Shown piece by piece: positions 14,204 to 21,093 of a DNA stretch of 25,143 nt. A program made the translations under genes and the position numbers. The notes under the pieces were generated by a model. That model was given only the letters and a program-made list of their open reading frames with translations. It ran no database searches and was not told where the DNA came from. Each line of letters opens with the position of its first letter. Within the stretch, counting starts at the first letter, position 1. The DNA is from Chloroflexota bacterium (GTDB taxonomy: Bacteria > Chloroflexota > Anaerolineae > Aggregatilineales > UBA2796), in the NCBI GenBank assembly GCA_003695215.1, contig RFIM01000171.1, positions 1 to 25,143 of the forward strand. Reading direction: 5' to 3'.

Positions 14204-16249
14204 TCACAAACTCACTGACTGCTTGGCGTAGCTTATGTGTGCTGCTTCCTGCAAGATGCGAATAGCGCGTAAAAAGAGCTTGTTGCGTTCCAGATACGTC
14301 AGTAGGTGCGCTTGATCGGCTTCTTGGATCAAATAGCCCAGCTCAGTGCACTCGCGCCGTAAACGTACAATCCGCAATGAGAGCGCGTGGTGAGGCAAAG
14401 CCGCCCGATGCCGCGCCTCATCCGAATGCAGCGAAGCAGCTTCGCGCAGGGATGCTACATCTTTACTCAACGCGCGCGGATCAGTCTGTGATGCTTGGCG
14501 CAGGCGCTGCTCATAGGCTTCCAAGCGCGCCAAGAGCAGCCTTTCTAGCGTGGGCAGTAAATCGGCGGGCAGGTTCGCCTCAAGGTAGCTGAGCCATTCT
14601 TCCTGATACTGGGCGCGGGCGCGCACAAAAGTCTCGAAAATGGCGCGCAGATCAGGGCGCGTAAAATCAGCGCTGCACAGCGGCTGCAACAAGCTCTCCA
14701 GTTCTGCATCCTCACGCACTAATTGGCGGAAGATGCGCTGCAAGTCTGCCAGCAAGCTCGGATATTGCAGTAGCGCTGCGAGGCAATACTCTTGTAATGC
14801 CTCGCCGTGAGTCAGCACGACAATTGGCGCAGACGGCGCGCCTGGCTCAGCAGAAGCGCGCGATTCCTCAGCAGGCGCAGGCCGATCGAGCCGTTTGAGA
14901 CGCTGATGCTGTGCCGCCCATTCCAAAAGCGCCTTGCCGCTGCCCAAGCGCAGCTTGTACGCCAATTGCTGCACGTTCGCCTGCTGCTGCAGATTGTTCT
15001 CGGTCGCCATCAGCAGCGGTAGCAGCTCACGGGCAACTTGCTCACGCTCAGCTAGCGTGGCATTGGCAGGCAAGCTAGCAACAGCGGCGTTGATCACGTA
15101 ATCAGCCACGCTTTGTGCATTGGCAAGTAAATCGCGCCATGCCTGCGGATCCTCGCGAATCAGATCGTCAGGGTCTTTGCCCTGCGGCGGCGTGATCACT
15201 TGTAGTTCCAGGTTCAGGCGGCTTGATTCGCGTAAGGCGCCGCTTGGATCGACAAAAACGCGCGCCACTGAGGCAGCTTGGCGCACAGCCTCTAAGCCGC
15301 GCAAAGTGGCCCGCGCGCCTGCCTCATCGGCATCTAGGGCCAGGATCAGGCGGCGCGCGTACTGGCTCAGAGTCTTCAGCTGCGCTTGAGTCAGCGCTGT
15401 GCCCATCTGCGCCACAACGTTCGTGAAGCCGTGCTGATGCGCTTGGATGGCATCCATGTAGCCTTCCACGATCACAGCTGTCTCGCTCTCGCGGATGCTA
15501 CGACGCGCCAAATGCAGCCCAAAGAGCGTGGCACTTTTATCGAAGAGCGGCGTCTGTGGCGAGTTCAAGTACTTCGGTTGCGCTTCAGGCTTGAGCGCGC
15601 GCGCGCCAAAGCCGATCACCCGACCGCGCTCATCGCAGATCGGGATCATCAGCCTATCGCGGAAGCGATCATACAAGCGCTCTGATTCCTCATGGCGCGT
15701 CAGAAGGCCTGCCTCAAGCATTTCTTGCTCTGTATAGCCGATCTGCTTTAGGCGATCTAATATAGCGTTCCAGCTATCAGGCGCATAACCGATCTGGAAT
15801 TGGGTAAGAGTTGCTTCTTGTAGACCGCGACGCGCCACATAAGCGCGCGCCTCAGCCGCATCAGGCGCGTTCAGCAGGCGCTGATGGTAAAAACGCGCCG
15901 CTTCCGCCAACAGGCTGCGCAGCTTCTCAAGGCGAGCCTCGTGTTCCTGCTGCTCAGGCGTGCGTGCTTGCAGCTGAACGCCGGCCTTCTCTGCCAGGAT
16001 GCGCAGCGCCTCGGCAAAGTCCACATTCTCACGGCGCTGCACATAGGAGAAAATATCGCCGCCCGTGCTGCAGGCGCCGAAACAATGCCATGTTTGCGAA
16101 TCGGGAAAGACGTAGAACGAAGGCGTCTTCTCGTTATGGAATGGACAGCACGCCTTGAAGTTGCGCCCTGCCTTGCGCAACGCCACGCCGCTCTGTGAGA
16201 TGTACTGTACCAGATCGAGCTTGGCGCGAATCTCTTGGATAACCGACAT
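14204..16249 (-). CDS. dnaG: DNA primase
   Basis: A 681-residue primase that makes RNA primers at the replication fork. The N-terminal CHC2 zinc finger has C35-P-F-H38 and C56-F-G-A-C60. The second pair is spaced by three residues instead of the two in E. coli DnaG, a form I associate with Chloroflexota. The catalytic core follows, with FRDRLMIPICDERGRVIGFG, then the Toprim acidic motifs AVIVEGYMDAIQAHQ and LALDADEAG. The C-terminal third is variable and should bind the replicative helicase. GGAGG lies seven bases before the ATG, and a 17-base-spaced promoter is just upstream. It leads the dnaG-rpoD-FecR-like operon. Length is slightly above the usual 580-650. Confidence 0.97.
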   Translation of the reverse strand: MSVIQEIRAKLDLVQYISQSGVALRKAGRNFKACCPFHNEKTPSFYVFPDSQTWHCFGACSTGGDIFSYVQRRENVDFAEALRILAEKAGVQLQARTPEQQEHEARLEKLRSLLAEAARFYHQRLLNAPDAAEARAYVARRGLQEATLTQFQIGYAPDSWNAILDRLKQIGYTEQEMLEAGLLTRHEESERLYDRFRDRLMIPICDERGRVIGFGARALKPEAQPKYLNSPQTPLFDKSATLFGLHLARRSIRESETAVIVEGYMDAIQAHQHGFTNVVAQMGTALTQAQLKTLSQYARRLILALDADEAGARATLRGLEAVRQAASVARVFVDPSGALRESSRLNLELQVITPPQGKDPDDLIREDPQAWRDLLANAQSVADYVINAAVASLPANATLAEREQVARELLPLLMATENNLQQQANVQQLAYKLRLGSGKALLEWAAQHQRLKRLDRPAPAEESRASAEPGAPSAPIVVLTHGEALQEYCLAALLQYPSLLADLQRIFRQLVREDAELESLLQPLCSADFTRPDLRAIFETFVRARAQYQEEWLSYLEANLPADLLPTLERLLLARLEAYEQRLRQASQTDPRALSKDVASLREAASLHSDEARHRAALPHHALSLRIVRLRRECTELGYLIQEADQAHLLTYLERNKLFLRAIRILQEAAHISYAKQSVSL

Positions 16250-16275
16250 TGAGCCGCCTCCGCTGATTGTCGGTA

Positions 16276-16304
16276 ATTATAATCTCAGTTTGTATCTTGG
16301 ACAA
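16276..16304 (-). promoter_or_regulatory. Sigma70-type promoter for the dnaG-rpoD operon
   Basis: On the minus strand TTGTCC (16304-16299) and a perfect -10 TATAAT (16281-16276) are 17 bases apart. The start near 16269 gives a leader of about 20 bases containing the GGAGG ribosome site. Confidence 0.8.
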
Positions 16305-16327
16305 GACACACATTTTGAGTGCGCTTT

Positions 16328-18031
16328 TTAAGCGTGAAGGCGCAACCAACTCATCTCATAAGCCAGCAAGGTTATAGCCTTGTCAGCAATTGGCCGTTGG
16401 CTGATCACCTCTTGCTTGGCATCTTGCCAGAGCGTAACTTGCTGTGGCGCGTCACTGAAATTAAAGAGTGCTAAGGTTTTCGCCTTGCCATCAGGCGCGC
16501 TGCGCTCTAGCGCTAAGACAGCGCCGCCGTTCAGCGTGTAGGCGCGCTGTGCGCCTAGTGGATGAAAAGCGCGTTGTGTGCGGCGCGCGCGCAACAGCCG
16601 CTTGTAGCCTTCAAAGACCTGCGCACGGAAGCTCTGTGGTGCGCTGAGCGCCATCTCAATCTCGCGCAGCGGCAACTTGGCGCGATTGATGCTGCGATTC
16701 TGCCCTGTGCGCGCCATGCCTTCTAGGTCGTTGCGCGTGCCGAGCAAGCTGTGAATGTAAATAGCTGGCACGCCTGCCATCGCTAGCATCACGCCTTGCG
16801 AGAGCAAGAAACGCTTCACCTGCACTTCTAGCGGCAAGCCAGGATCGGCTATTGCATCCACGTAGGTGCAATTCAGCTCATAAGGCGTCCGTGTGCCGTC
16901 GCTCTGCGCACGATACGAGACTCGCCCGCCGCGCCGTTCGACGATATCGATCAAGAGGTGCAACTCGTCCGCGCTCAGAATGCCTTCCACAGGGCGCACG
17001 CCGATGCCATCGTGCGAGGCGGTGAAATTGAAGAAAGCCGTGCGCTGCGAAGGCGTCTGCAGCGTATTCAGCCAATCGCAGAGCTTCTGCGTTCGGCCAG
17101 TTGCCATGCTGTAGAAGAGCAATGGCGGCAAGGTGAAGTTATAGACCAGCTGTGCTTCGTTGAAGCCATCACCAAAGTAGCTGACATTCTCAGCATGCGG
17201 CACGTTGGTCTCAGTGATCAGCACGACGTGCGGCGCGTAGATATCCATCACGGCGCGGATCGCCTGGATGATGGCGTGCGTTTGTGGCAAATGGATGCTG
17301 GGCGTGCCTGCTTGCTTCCACATAAAGGCAATGGCGTCCAAGCGCAGCACTTGCGCACCTTGCGCCACGTAGAACAACAGCACATCCAGGATGCGCAGCA
17401 GCGTGGACGGCTGCCTGTAGTCCAGATCAACTTGATCGGCGCTGAAAGTCGTCCAGACGTGAACAGTGCTGCCATCCGCTTTGACGAAAGGTGTCAGCAG
17501 CGGCGTGGTGCGCGGACGCACCACTGCGCTCAGGTCAGCCTCAGGCGACTCAGTGAAGAACAAACCGTTGAACTCAGGATCGCCTGCCAAGAAACGCTTG
17601 AACCACTGGCTCTGCGCCGACATATGGTTGATGACGGCGTCGAACATCAGGCGGAAGTCAGCGCCGAGCTGCTTGACGTCCTGCCAGGTGCCGAGCGCAG
17701 GGTTGACGGCGTAATAGTCCATCACTGAGAAGCCGTCATCAGAAGAATAAGGATAGTGCGGCAAGAGATGGATCGTATCAAGGACGTCAGCCAGGTAGGC
17801 GCGGCAGAAGCGACGCAAGGTCGCTAATGGCGCTTCGCCTTCGGCGTTTAGCGTATCGCCGTAGGTGATGAGCGTGACGGTCTGCTCGGAGAAATAGTCG
17901 CCTTTGGGCGCAGGCGGTGGCTCAGCCTTTGCCAAAAGGCTCAAGATGCCTTCATAAGCGCCTGCGGCAAGCTCAGGCGGATAGATGCGCGCTAGGCATT
18001 CGCGCAGGCGTTCGTGGGCCGCAGAGGTCAT
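16328..18031 (-). CDS. GH13_18-type sugar phosphorylase (sucrose phosphorylase family)
   Basis: A 567-residue alpha-amylase-superfamily enzyme that splits a glucoside with phosphate to yield glucose 1-phosphate. Family signs are LITYGDTLNAEGEAPL near the start, VLDTIHLLPHYPYSSDDGFSV, the nucleophile D232 in VLRLDAIAFMWK, the acid/base E274 in LITETNVPH, and H340-D341 in TASHDGIGVRP. A beta-sandwich ends the protein. It resembles the branch with glucosylglycerate and sucrose 6-phosphate phosphorylases (E. coli YcjM type) more than classical sucrose phosphorylase (about 500 residues), but the acceptor cannot be fixed from sequence. The frame is open back to a GTG at 18154; the ATG at 18031 is chosen because AAAGGA lies six bases upstream and homology begins here. 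Promoter and palindromes upstream suggest sugar-responsive control. Confidence 0.92.
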   Translation of the reverse strand: MTSAAHERLRECLARIYPPELAAGAYEGILSLLAKAEPPPAPKGDYFSEQTVTLITYGDTLNAEGEAPLATLRRFCRAYLADVLDTIHLLPHYPYSSDDGFSVMDYYAVNPALGTWQDVKQLGADFRLMFDAVINHMSAQSQWFKRFLAGDPEFNGLFFTESPEADLSAVVRPRTTPLLTPFVKADGSTVHVWTTFSADQVDLDYRQPSTLLRILDVLLFYVAQGAQVLRLDAIAFMWKQAGTPSIHLPQTHAIIQAIRAVMDIYAPHVVLITETNVPHAENVSYFGDGFNEAQLVYNFTLPPLLFYSMATGRTQKLCDWLNTLQTPSQRTAFFNFTASHDGIGVRPVEGILSADELHLLIDIVERRGGRVSYRAQSDGTRTPYELNCTYVDAIADPGLPLEVQVKRFLLSQGVMLAMAGVPAIYIHSLLGTRNDLEGMARTGQNRSINRAKLPLREIEMALSAPQSFRAQVFEGYKRLLRARRTQRAFHPLGAQRAYTLNGGAVLALERSAPDGKAKTLALFNFSDAPQQVTLWQDAKQEVISQRPIADKAITLLAYEMSWLRLHA

Positions 18032-18037
18032 TGATTT

Positions 18038-18043
18038 TCCTTT
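18038..18043 (-). promoter_or_regulatory. Ribosome binding site fixing the sugar phosphorylase start
   Basis: AAAGGA on the minus strand is six bases before the ATG at 18031. The upstream GTG at 18154 has no such site. Confidence 0.7.
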
Positions 18044-18182
18044 ACGTTGCCAGGCTTGTTGCCAATCAGCAGCCAAAGGGCGGCGCGTGTGTACATCGAA
18101 CCAGCAAACTTTGTGCGGCGGAAAGCGCAGCCCAATGCGCTCGCCCATGCGCACTCAAAAATCAGGGTGAGTCGCGACCTTG

Positions 18183-18211
18183 AGTGTATCGCTGTTGACG
18201 TAGATGGTCAA
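18183..18211 (-). promoter_or_regulatory. Sigma70-type promoter for the sugar phosphorylase gene
   Basis: On the minus strand TTGACC (18211-18206) and TACACT (18188-18183) are 17 bases apart, the same layout as the riboswitch promoter. The start would be near 18176, about 145 bases before the ATG at 18031. The -35 overlaps a palindrome (18193-18213). Confidence 0.7.
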
Positions 18212-18213
18212 CA
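18193..18213. promoter_or_regulatory. Operator-like inverted repeat over the phosphorylase promoter
   Basis: TGTTGAC, seven spacer bases, GTCAACA: perfect 7-base arms that cover the -35 and part of the spacer of the minus-strand promoter. A protein bound here would block RNA polymerase. The half-site resembles that of the second palindrome at 18234-18250. The regulator is not in the window. Confidence 0.55.
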
Positions 18214-18233
18214 AATTCTGCGTGCCGCGCGCT

Positions 18234-18250
18234 TGTTCACGTTGTGAACA
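18234..18250. promoter_or_regulatory. Second operator-like inverted repeat in the divergent region
   Basis: TGTTCAC, GTT, GTGAACA: perfect 7-base arms with a 3-base spacer, centred about 39 bases from the first palindrome and about 60 bases upstream of the CBM48 gene's -10. It could be a shared operator for both divergent genes. The half-site TGTT(G/C)AC is common to both palindromes, but the spacer lengths differ. Confidence 0.5.
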
Positions 18251-18306
18251 TTCGTGCGTTTTGAGAAGCCAGCTTGCTTTCGCCCTATATTTCTCGTCAT
18301 TCTTTG

Positions 18307-18315
18307 TGATAGAAT
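18307..18315 (+). promoter_or_regulatory. Extended -10 promoter for the CBM48 gene
   Basis: TGATAGAAT is an extended -10 (TGn plus TAGAAT) about 42 bases before the start codon. No clear -35 is present. Confidence 0.5.
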
Positions 18316-18356
18316 GTACAGAGTGCGATTTCTGACGCAGGAAGGAATGTGAAGCG

Positions 18357-18668
18357 ATGATCAAGAAGAGCTTCCTGAAGACCAAATGCAAGGTCACCTT
18401 CGAGGCGCCGCCTGCTATTGCCGATGGCGCAGAGACGATCCATCTTGTGGGCGACTTCAACGACTGGAATGAGACTTCTCATCCGATGGAGAAGAAGAAG
18501 AACGGACGCTTCACCCTAGTGATAGACCTGCCGCTCAACCGCGAGTTCCAGTACCGTTACTTGGTCAACGGCACCACCTGGCACAACGATTGGAATGCCG
18601 ATAAGTACGTGCCGAATCCCTTCAGCGGCGATAACTCTGTAGTGACGACCTACCCGCCCGCCGAATGA
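18357..18668 (+). CDS. Small glycogen-binding (CBM48, isoamylase early-set) protein
   Basis: A 103-residue protein that is essentially one CBM48/AMPK-beta-like carbohydrate module. Visible hallmarks are CKVTFEAPP at the start, HLVGDFNDWNE (about 29-39), whose tryptophan stacks on glucan, the strand GRFTLVIDLP, FQYRYLVNGTTWHNDWNADKY with the second sugar-facing tryptophans, and a C-terminal NPFSGDNSVVTTYPP. Such modules bind glycogen or starch-like chains, usually as part of a larger enzyme; here it stands alone. AGGAAGGA lies ten bases before the ATG. It is divergent from the sugar phosphorylase and shares its palindrome-bearing control region, and the glycosyltransferase follows after about 48 bases. 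A role in tethering or sensing alpha-glucan is inferred. Confidence 0.92.
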   Translation: MIKKSFLKTKCKVTFEAPPAIADGAETIHLVGDFNDWNETSHPMEKKKNGRFTLVIDLPLNREFQYRYLVNGTTWHNDWNADKYVPNPFSGDNSVVTTYPPAE

Positions 18669-18716
18669 AGCCCGTGCTGCGCCGCGCCGAACGCCGTGGC
18701 GGCGCAGTCCGCTCCT

Positions 18717-19811
18717 ATGGCGAACGTCCTCCTCCTGGAACCGTATCACACAGGCTCGCATGCTGCATGGCTGCGCGATCTGCAGCGCTTCAGCCAGCAC
18801 AGCATAAGCGCGCTCACCTTAGAAGGCCGCTATTGGCAGTGGCGCATGCAAGGCGGCGCCGTGACCCTAGCGCGCCGCTTCAACCAAAGCGCTCTCGCAC
18901 CCGACCTGATCCTCGCCTCTGACATGCTCGACCTGACCACTTTCCTAGCCCTGACGCGCCGCCGCACCGCTCATGTGCCCAGCGCCGTCTACTTTCATGA
19001 GAATCAGCTGACCTATCCTGCAGGCGAACGCATCAAGCGCGACTTGAAGATCGCTTTCATCAACTATACCAGCGCGCTAGCAGCCGATGCCGTCTTTTTC
19101 AATAGTGCCTTTCACAAGCGCGATTTCCTGAGCGAATTGCCACGCTTGCTCAAGCATTACCCTGACCACAATGAGCTAGAGACGGTTGATCAGATCGCGG
19201 CAAAAGCACATGTGCTGCCCGTCGGCATCGATCTCGCCGCTTTTGACGCGCACGCCGCGCCCAAAGATCGCAGCGTGCCCACTCTGCTGTGGAATCATCG
19301 CTGGGAATACGACAAGCAGCCTGAGGTCTTCGCACGAACGCTGGAGAAGCTCATTGCCCTGGACATGGACTTCCGCGTCATCTTGGCAGGCGAGCCGATT
19401 GGCTTCAGCGCAAGCGCCTTTGAGCCGCTACGCGAGCGTCTAGGCGCTCGGCTGATCCACTATGGATACGCTGAGCGCTTTGCCGATTATGCGCGCTTGC
19501 TCTGGCAGGCGACACACGCCATAAGCTGCGCCAAGCAAGATTTCTTCGGCGTCAGCATGGCTGAGGCGATCTATTGTGGCGCCCTGCCGCTGATGCCGCG
19601 CCGCCTGAATTATCCGACGCTGTTGCCAAGCGCCTACCACGACCTATGCCTATATAATGAAGGCGAGCTGCTTGACGCGCTGCTGCGCACCTGGCAAGTG
19701 CCTGCGCCTGCTGCGCTGCGCGCCTACATCGCTCAATTCGATTGGCGGACGCTCAGCGCTGCCTATGATGAAGCCTTCACAACAATCATTCAACAAGCGC
19801 GGCTATCTTAA
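18717..19811 (+). CDS. DUF3524 glycosyltransferase, tRNA-queuosine mannosyltransferase (QTMAN/GTDC1) type
   Basis: A 364-residue GT-B fold enzyme. The N-terminal DUF3524 domain is recognised from LLLEPYHTGSHAAWL (5-19), a tryptophan-rich GRYWQWRMQGGAVTLA stretch, DLILASDMLDLTTFLAL and VYFHENQLTYP. The GT4-like C-terminal half has LLWNHRWEYDKQPE, FRVILAGEP and DFFGVSMAEAIYCGALPLMP, in which the glutamate holds the nucleotide-sugar. Animal members put mannose on queuosine in the tRNA-Asp anticodon; bacterial members are annotated by homology and their acceptor is not certain. The ATG at 18717 is chosen so that the MANVLLLEPYHTGS start matches the family; a GTG 21 bases upstream is less likely. 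No Shine-Dalgarno is obvious, so it may depend on the CBM48 transcript. Confidence 0.9.
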   Translation: MANVLLLEPYHTGSHAAWLRDLQRFSQHSISALTLEGRYWQWRMQGGAVTLARRFNQSALAPDLILASDMLDLTTFLALTRRRTAHVPSAVYFHENQLTYPAGERIKRDLKIAFINYTSALAADAVFFNSAFHKRDFLSELPRLLKHYPDHNELETVDQIAAKAHVLPVGIDLAAFDAHAAPKDRSVPTLLWNHRWEYDKQPEVFARTLEKLIALDMDFRVILAGEPIGFSASAFEPLRERLGARLIHYGYAERFADYARLLWQATHAISCAKQDFFGVSMAEAIYCGALPLMPRRLNYPTLLPSAYHDLCLYNEGELLDALLRTWQVPAPAALRAYIAQFDWRTLSAAYDEAFTTIIQQARLS

Positions 19812-19866
19812 CTGACTGCTAACTCTAAATTTACGACATATTTGCGCTGCTGGCAGTGCCGCTGCA

Positions 19867-19895
19867 TTGCGTTGAGCTGCAGCTCATGCTAAACT
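19867..19895 (+). promoter_or_regulatory. Promoter for the receiver-CpaE gene and gatB
   Basis: TTGCGT and TAAACT are 17 bases apart; the start near 19902 fits the ATG at 19930. The spacer holds the perfect palindrome GAGCTGCAGCTC (19874-19885), a possible operator. Box matches are moderate. Confidence 0.5.
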
Positions 19896-19912
19896 GCAAG
19901 GTAGAGTGCATC

Positions 19913-19919
19913 AGAAGGA
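19913..19919 (+). promoter_or_regulatory. Ribosome binding site fixing the receiver-CpaE start
   Basis: AGAAGGA is ten bases before the ATG at 19930. An in-frame GTG at 19906 would lie almost at the predicted transcript start and has no ribosome site, so 19930 is chosen. Confidence 0.65.
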
Positions 19920-19929
19920 TAAACCGAGC

Positions 19930-21081
19930 ATGGCTGAACGAATCCTGATAGTTGACGACGACATTGACAGCCTAAAGCTGATCGGCTTGATGCTGCAACG
20001 GCAAGGCTACGAGGTGCTAGCAGCCAACAACGGCGCGCAAGCCATCACGCGCGCCGTGGCAGAGCGGCCTGATCTGATCATCCTGGACGTGATGATGCCT
20101 GACCTGGATGGCTACGAAATTTGCCGCCGCCTGCGCGCCAATCCTGCCACACAGCTGATTCCAATCATTATGTTCACTGCCAAGACGCTGATTGATGACA
20201 AGGTGCAAGGCTTTGAGGCAGGCGCCGATGATTATCTCTCCAAGCCAACGCATCCTGCCGAGCTGGCCTCGCGCGTGAAGGCGCTTTTGCTGCGCAGCGC
20301 TGCGCAGCGGCGCGCTACCGCTGAAGGCGGCGCAGTGGTGGCCTTCCTCGGCGCCAAGGGCGGTCTTGGCACGACGACTCTGGCTGCCAATGTTGCGGCG
20401 GCCATGCAGCAAAAAGAGCAGAGCATCCTGGCCGACATTCGGCTTGGGCAGGGCAGCTTGGGCTTGGCGCTGAACGCCCAGCGCGCCGTCGGCATGATAA
20501 ACCTGCTCGGCCGCGTGCCTACCGAGATCAATCCGCGAGCCGTTGAAGCCGAATTGGCGACGCACGCCAGCGGCTTGAAATTGCTGCTCAGCTCTTCGCG
20601 TCCGAAGGATAGCCTGCTCAACGTCAACGCCGATTCAGCTGTGGCGATTGTGAAAAGCCTGCGCAGCCTAGCGCGGCACATCCTTCTGGATTTGGGCAAC
20701 GGCCTGACGCGCCTGAATGCGCGCCTGGTGCGCGAAGCCGATCAGGTCGTGCTAGTGACCGATCCGAGTCGCATCGCGCTGCACATGGCGCGCGAGCTGC
20801 TGGCCGAATTGGAAGGCCTGGGCTTAGGGCGCGGCCGCGTCAATGTTGTGGTCATCAATCGTACGCCTTCGCAGGTACCTGTCTCTTGGCAAGATGCGGA
20901 GCAAACGCTTGGGCATGAGATTCTAGCGCTCATCACGCCGGCGCCTGAGCTAGCCGCGCAAGCCACTGAAGCAGGCACGCCAATTGTCCTTCTCCAGCCC
21001 ACGTCCATCATCGCCACACAAATGGCCAAATTAGCTGAAGAACTAGCAGCGCGCAGCAGTGTGCTGAGCGCGCACTCATGA
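19930..21081 (+). CDS. Response regulator receiver fused to a CpaE/TadZ-like ParA-family ATPase
   Basis: A 383-residue protein. Residues 1-121 are an intact receiver domain: acidic pocket D9-D11, phospho-acceptor D53 in LIILDVMMPDLDGY, T83 and K105 in LSKP. A short linker leads to a MinD/ParA-type domain with a deviant Walker A, GAKGGLGTTTLAANVAAAM (from 141), where K143 is the signature lysine and threonine replaces the usual P-loop lysine, as in CpaE/TadZ. The switch regions read LADIRLGQGSLGLAL and HILLDLGNGL. CpaE/TadZ proteins position pilus machinery at the pole. Here no tad/cpa genes adjoin; instead gatB follows after 12 bases, so the two are probably co-transcribed. The output and the partner kinase are unknown. 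Confidence 0.93.
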   Translation: MAERILIVDDDIDSLKLIGLMLQRQGYEVLAANNGAQAITRAVAERPDLIILDVMMPDLDGYEICRRLRANPATQLIPIIMFTAKTLIDDKVQGFEAGADDYLSKPTHPAELASRVKALLLRSAAQRRATAEGGAVVAFLGAKGGLGTTTLAANVAAAMQQKEQSILADIRLGQGSLGLALNAQRAVGMINLLGRVPTEINPRAVEAELATHASGLKLLLSSSRPKDSLLNVNADSAVAIVKSLRSLARHILLDLGNGLTRLNARLVREADQVVLVTDPSRIALHMARELLAELEGLGLGRGRVNVVVINRTPSQVPVSWQDAEQTLGHEILALITPAPELAAQATEAGTPIVLLQPTSIIATQMAKLAEELAARSSVLSAHS

Positions 21082-21093
21082 ACGGTAGGTGCC

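Larger units (their letters stand above)
18061..18232 (-). pseudogene. Broken C-terminal (TOBE) tail of a MalK/UgpC-type sugar ABC ATPase
   Basis: The minus strand encodes NLLTIYVNSDTLKVATHPDF, a TGA stop at 18157-18155, and then in the same frame VRMGERIGLRFPPHKV and CWFDVHTRRPL. Joined, these match the pattern that ends carbohydrate ABC ATPases: a strand pair, P-D-F, G-E-x-I-x-L-x-F-x-P, then FD-x-x-T. The stop is at a position where R is common in relatives and would arise from CGA to TGA. No nucleotide-binding domain precedes it; the sequence loses resemblance near a palindrome at 18234-18250. The fragment runs in frame into the phosphorylase and contains that gene's promoter. The match is judged by eye; a chance resemblance is possible but unlikely over about 50 residues. 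Confidence 0.6.

Noticed and set aside
16320..16334. Short hairpin CGCTT-TTT-AAGCG as a terminator of the sugar phosphorylase
   Set aside because: A five-pair AT-containing stem that straddles the stop codon and has no following T run on the minus strand is too weak to call.
16958..17728. A 256-codon open frame on the plus strand
   Set aside because: It lies opposite the sugar phosphorylase catalytic domain and its translation shows no recognisable pattern.
18032..18154. N-terminal extension of the sugar phosphorylase from a GTG at 18154
   Set aside because: The extension resembles an ATPase tail, not the phosphorylase family, and lacks a ribosome site, whereas the ATG at 18031 has a good one.
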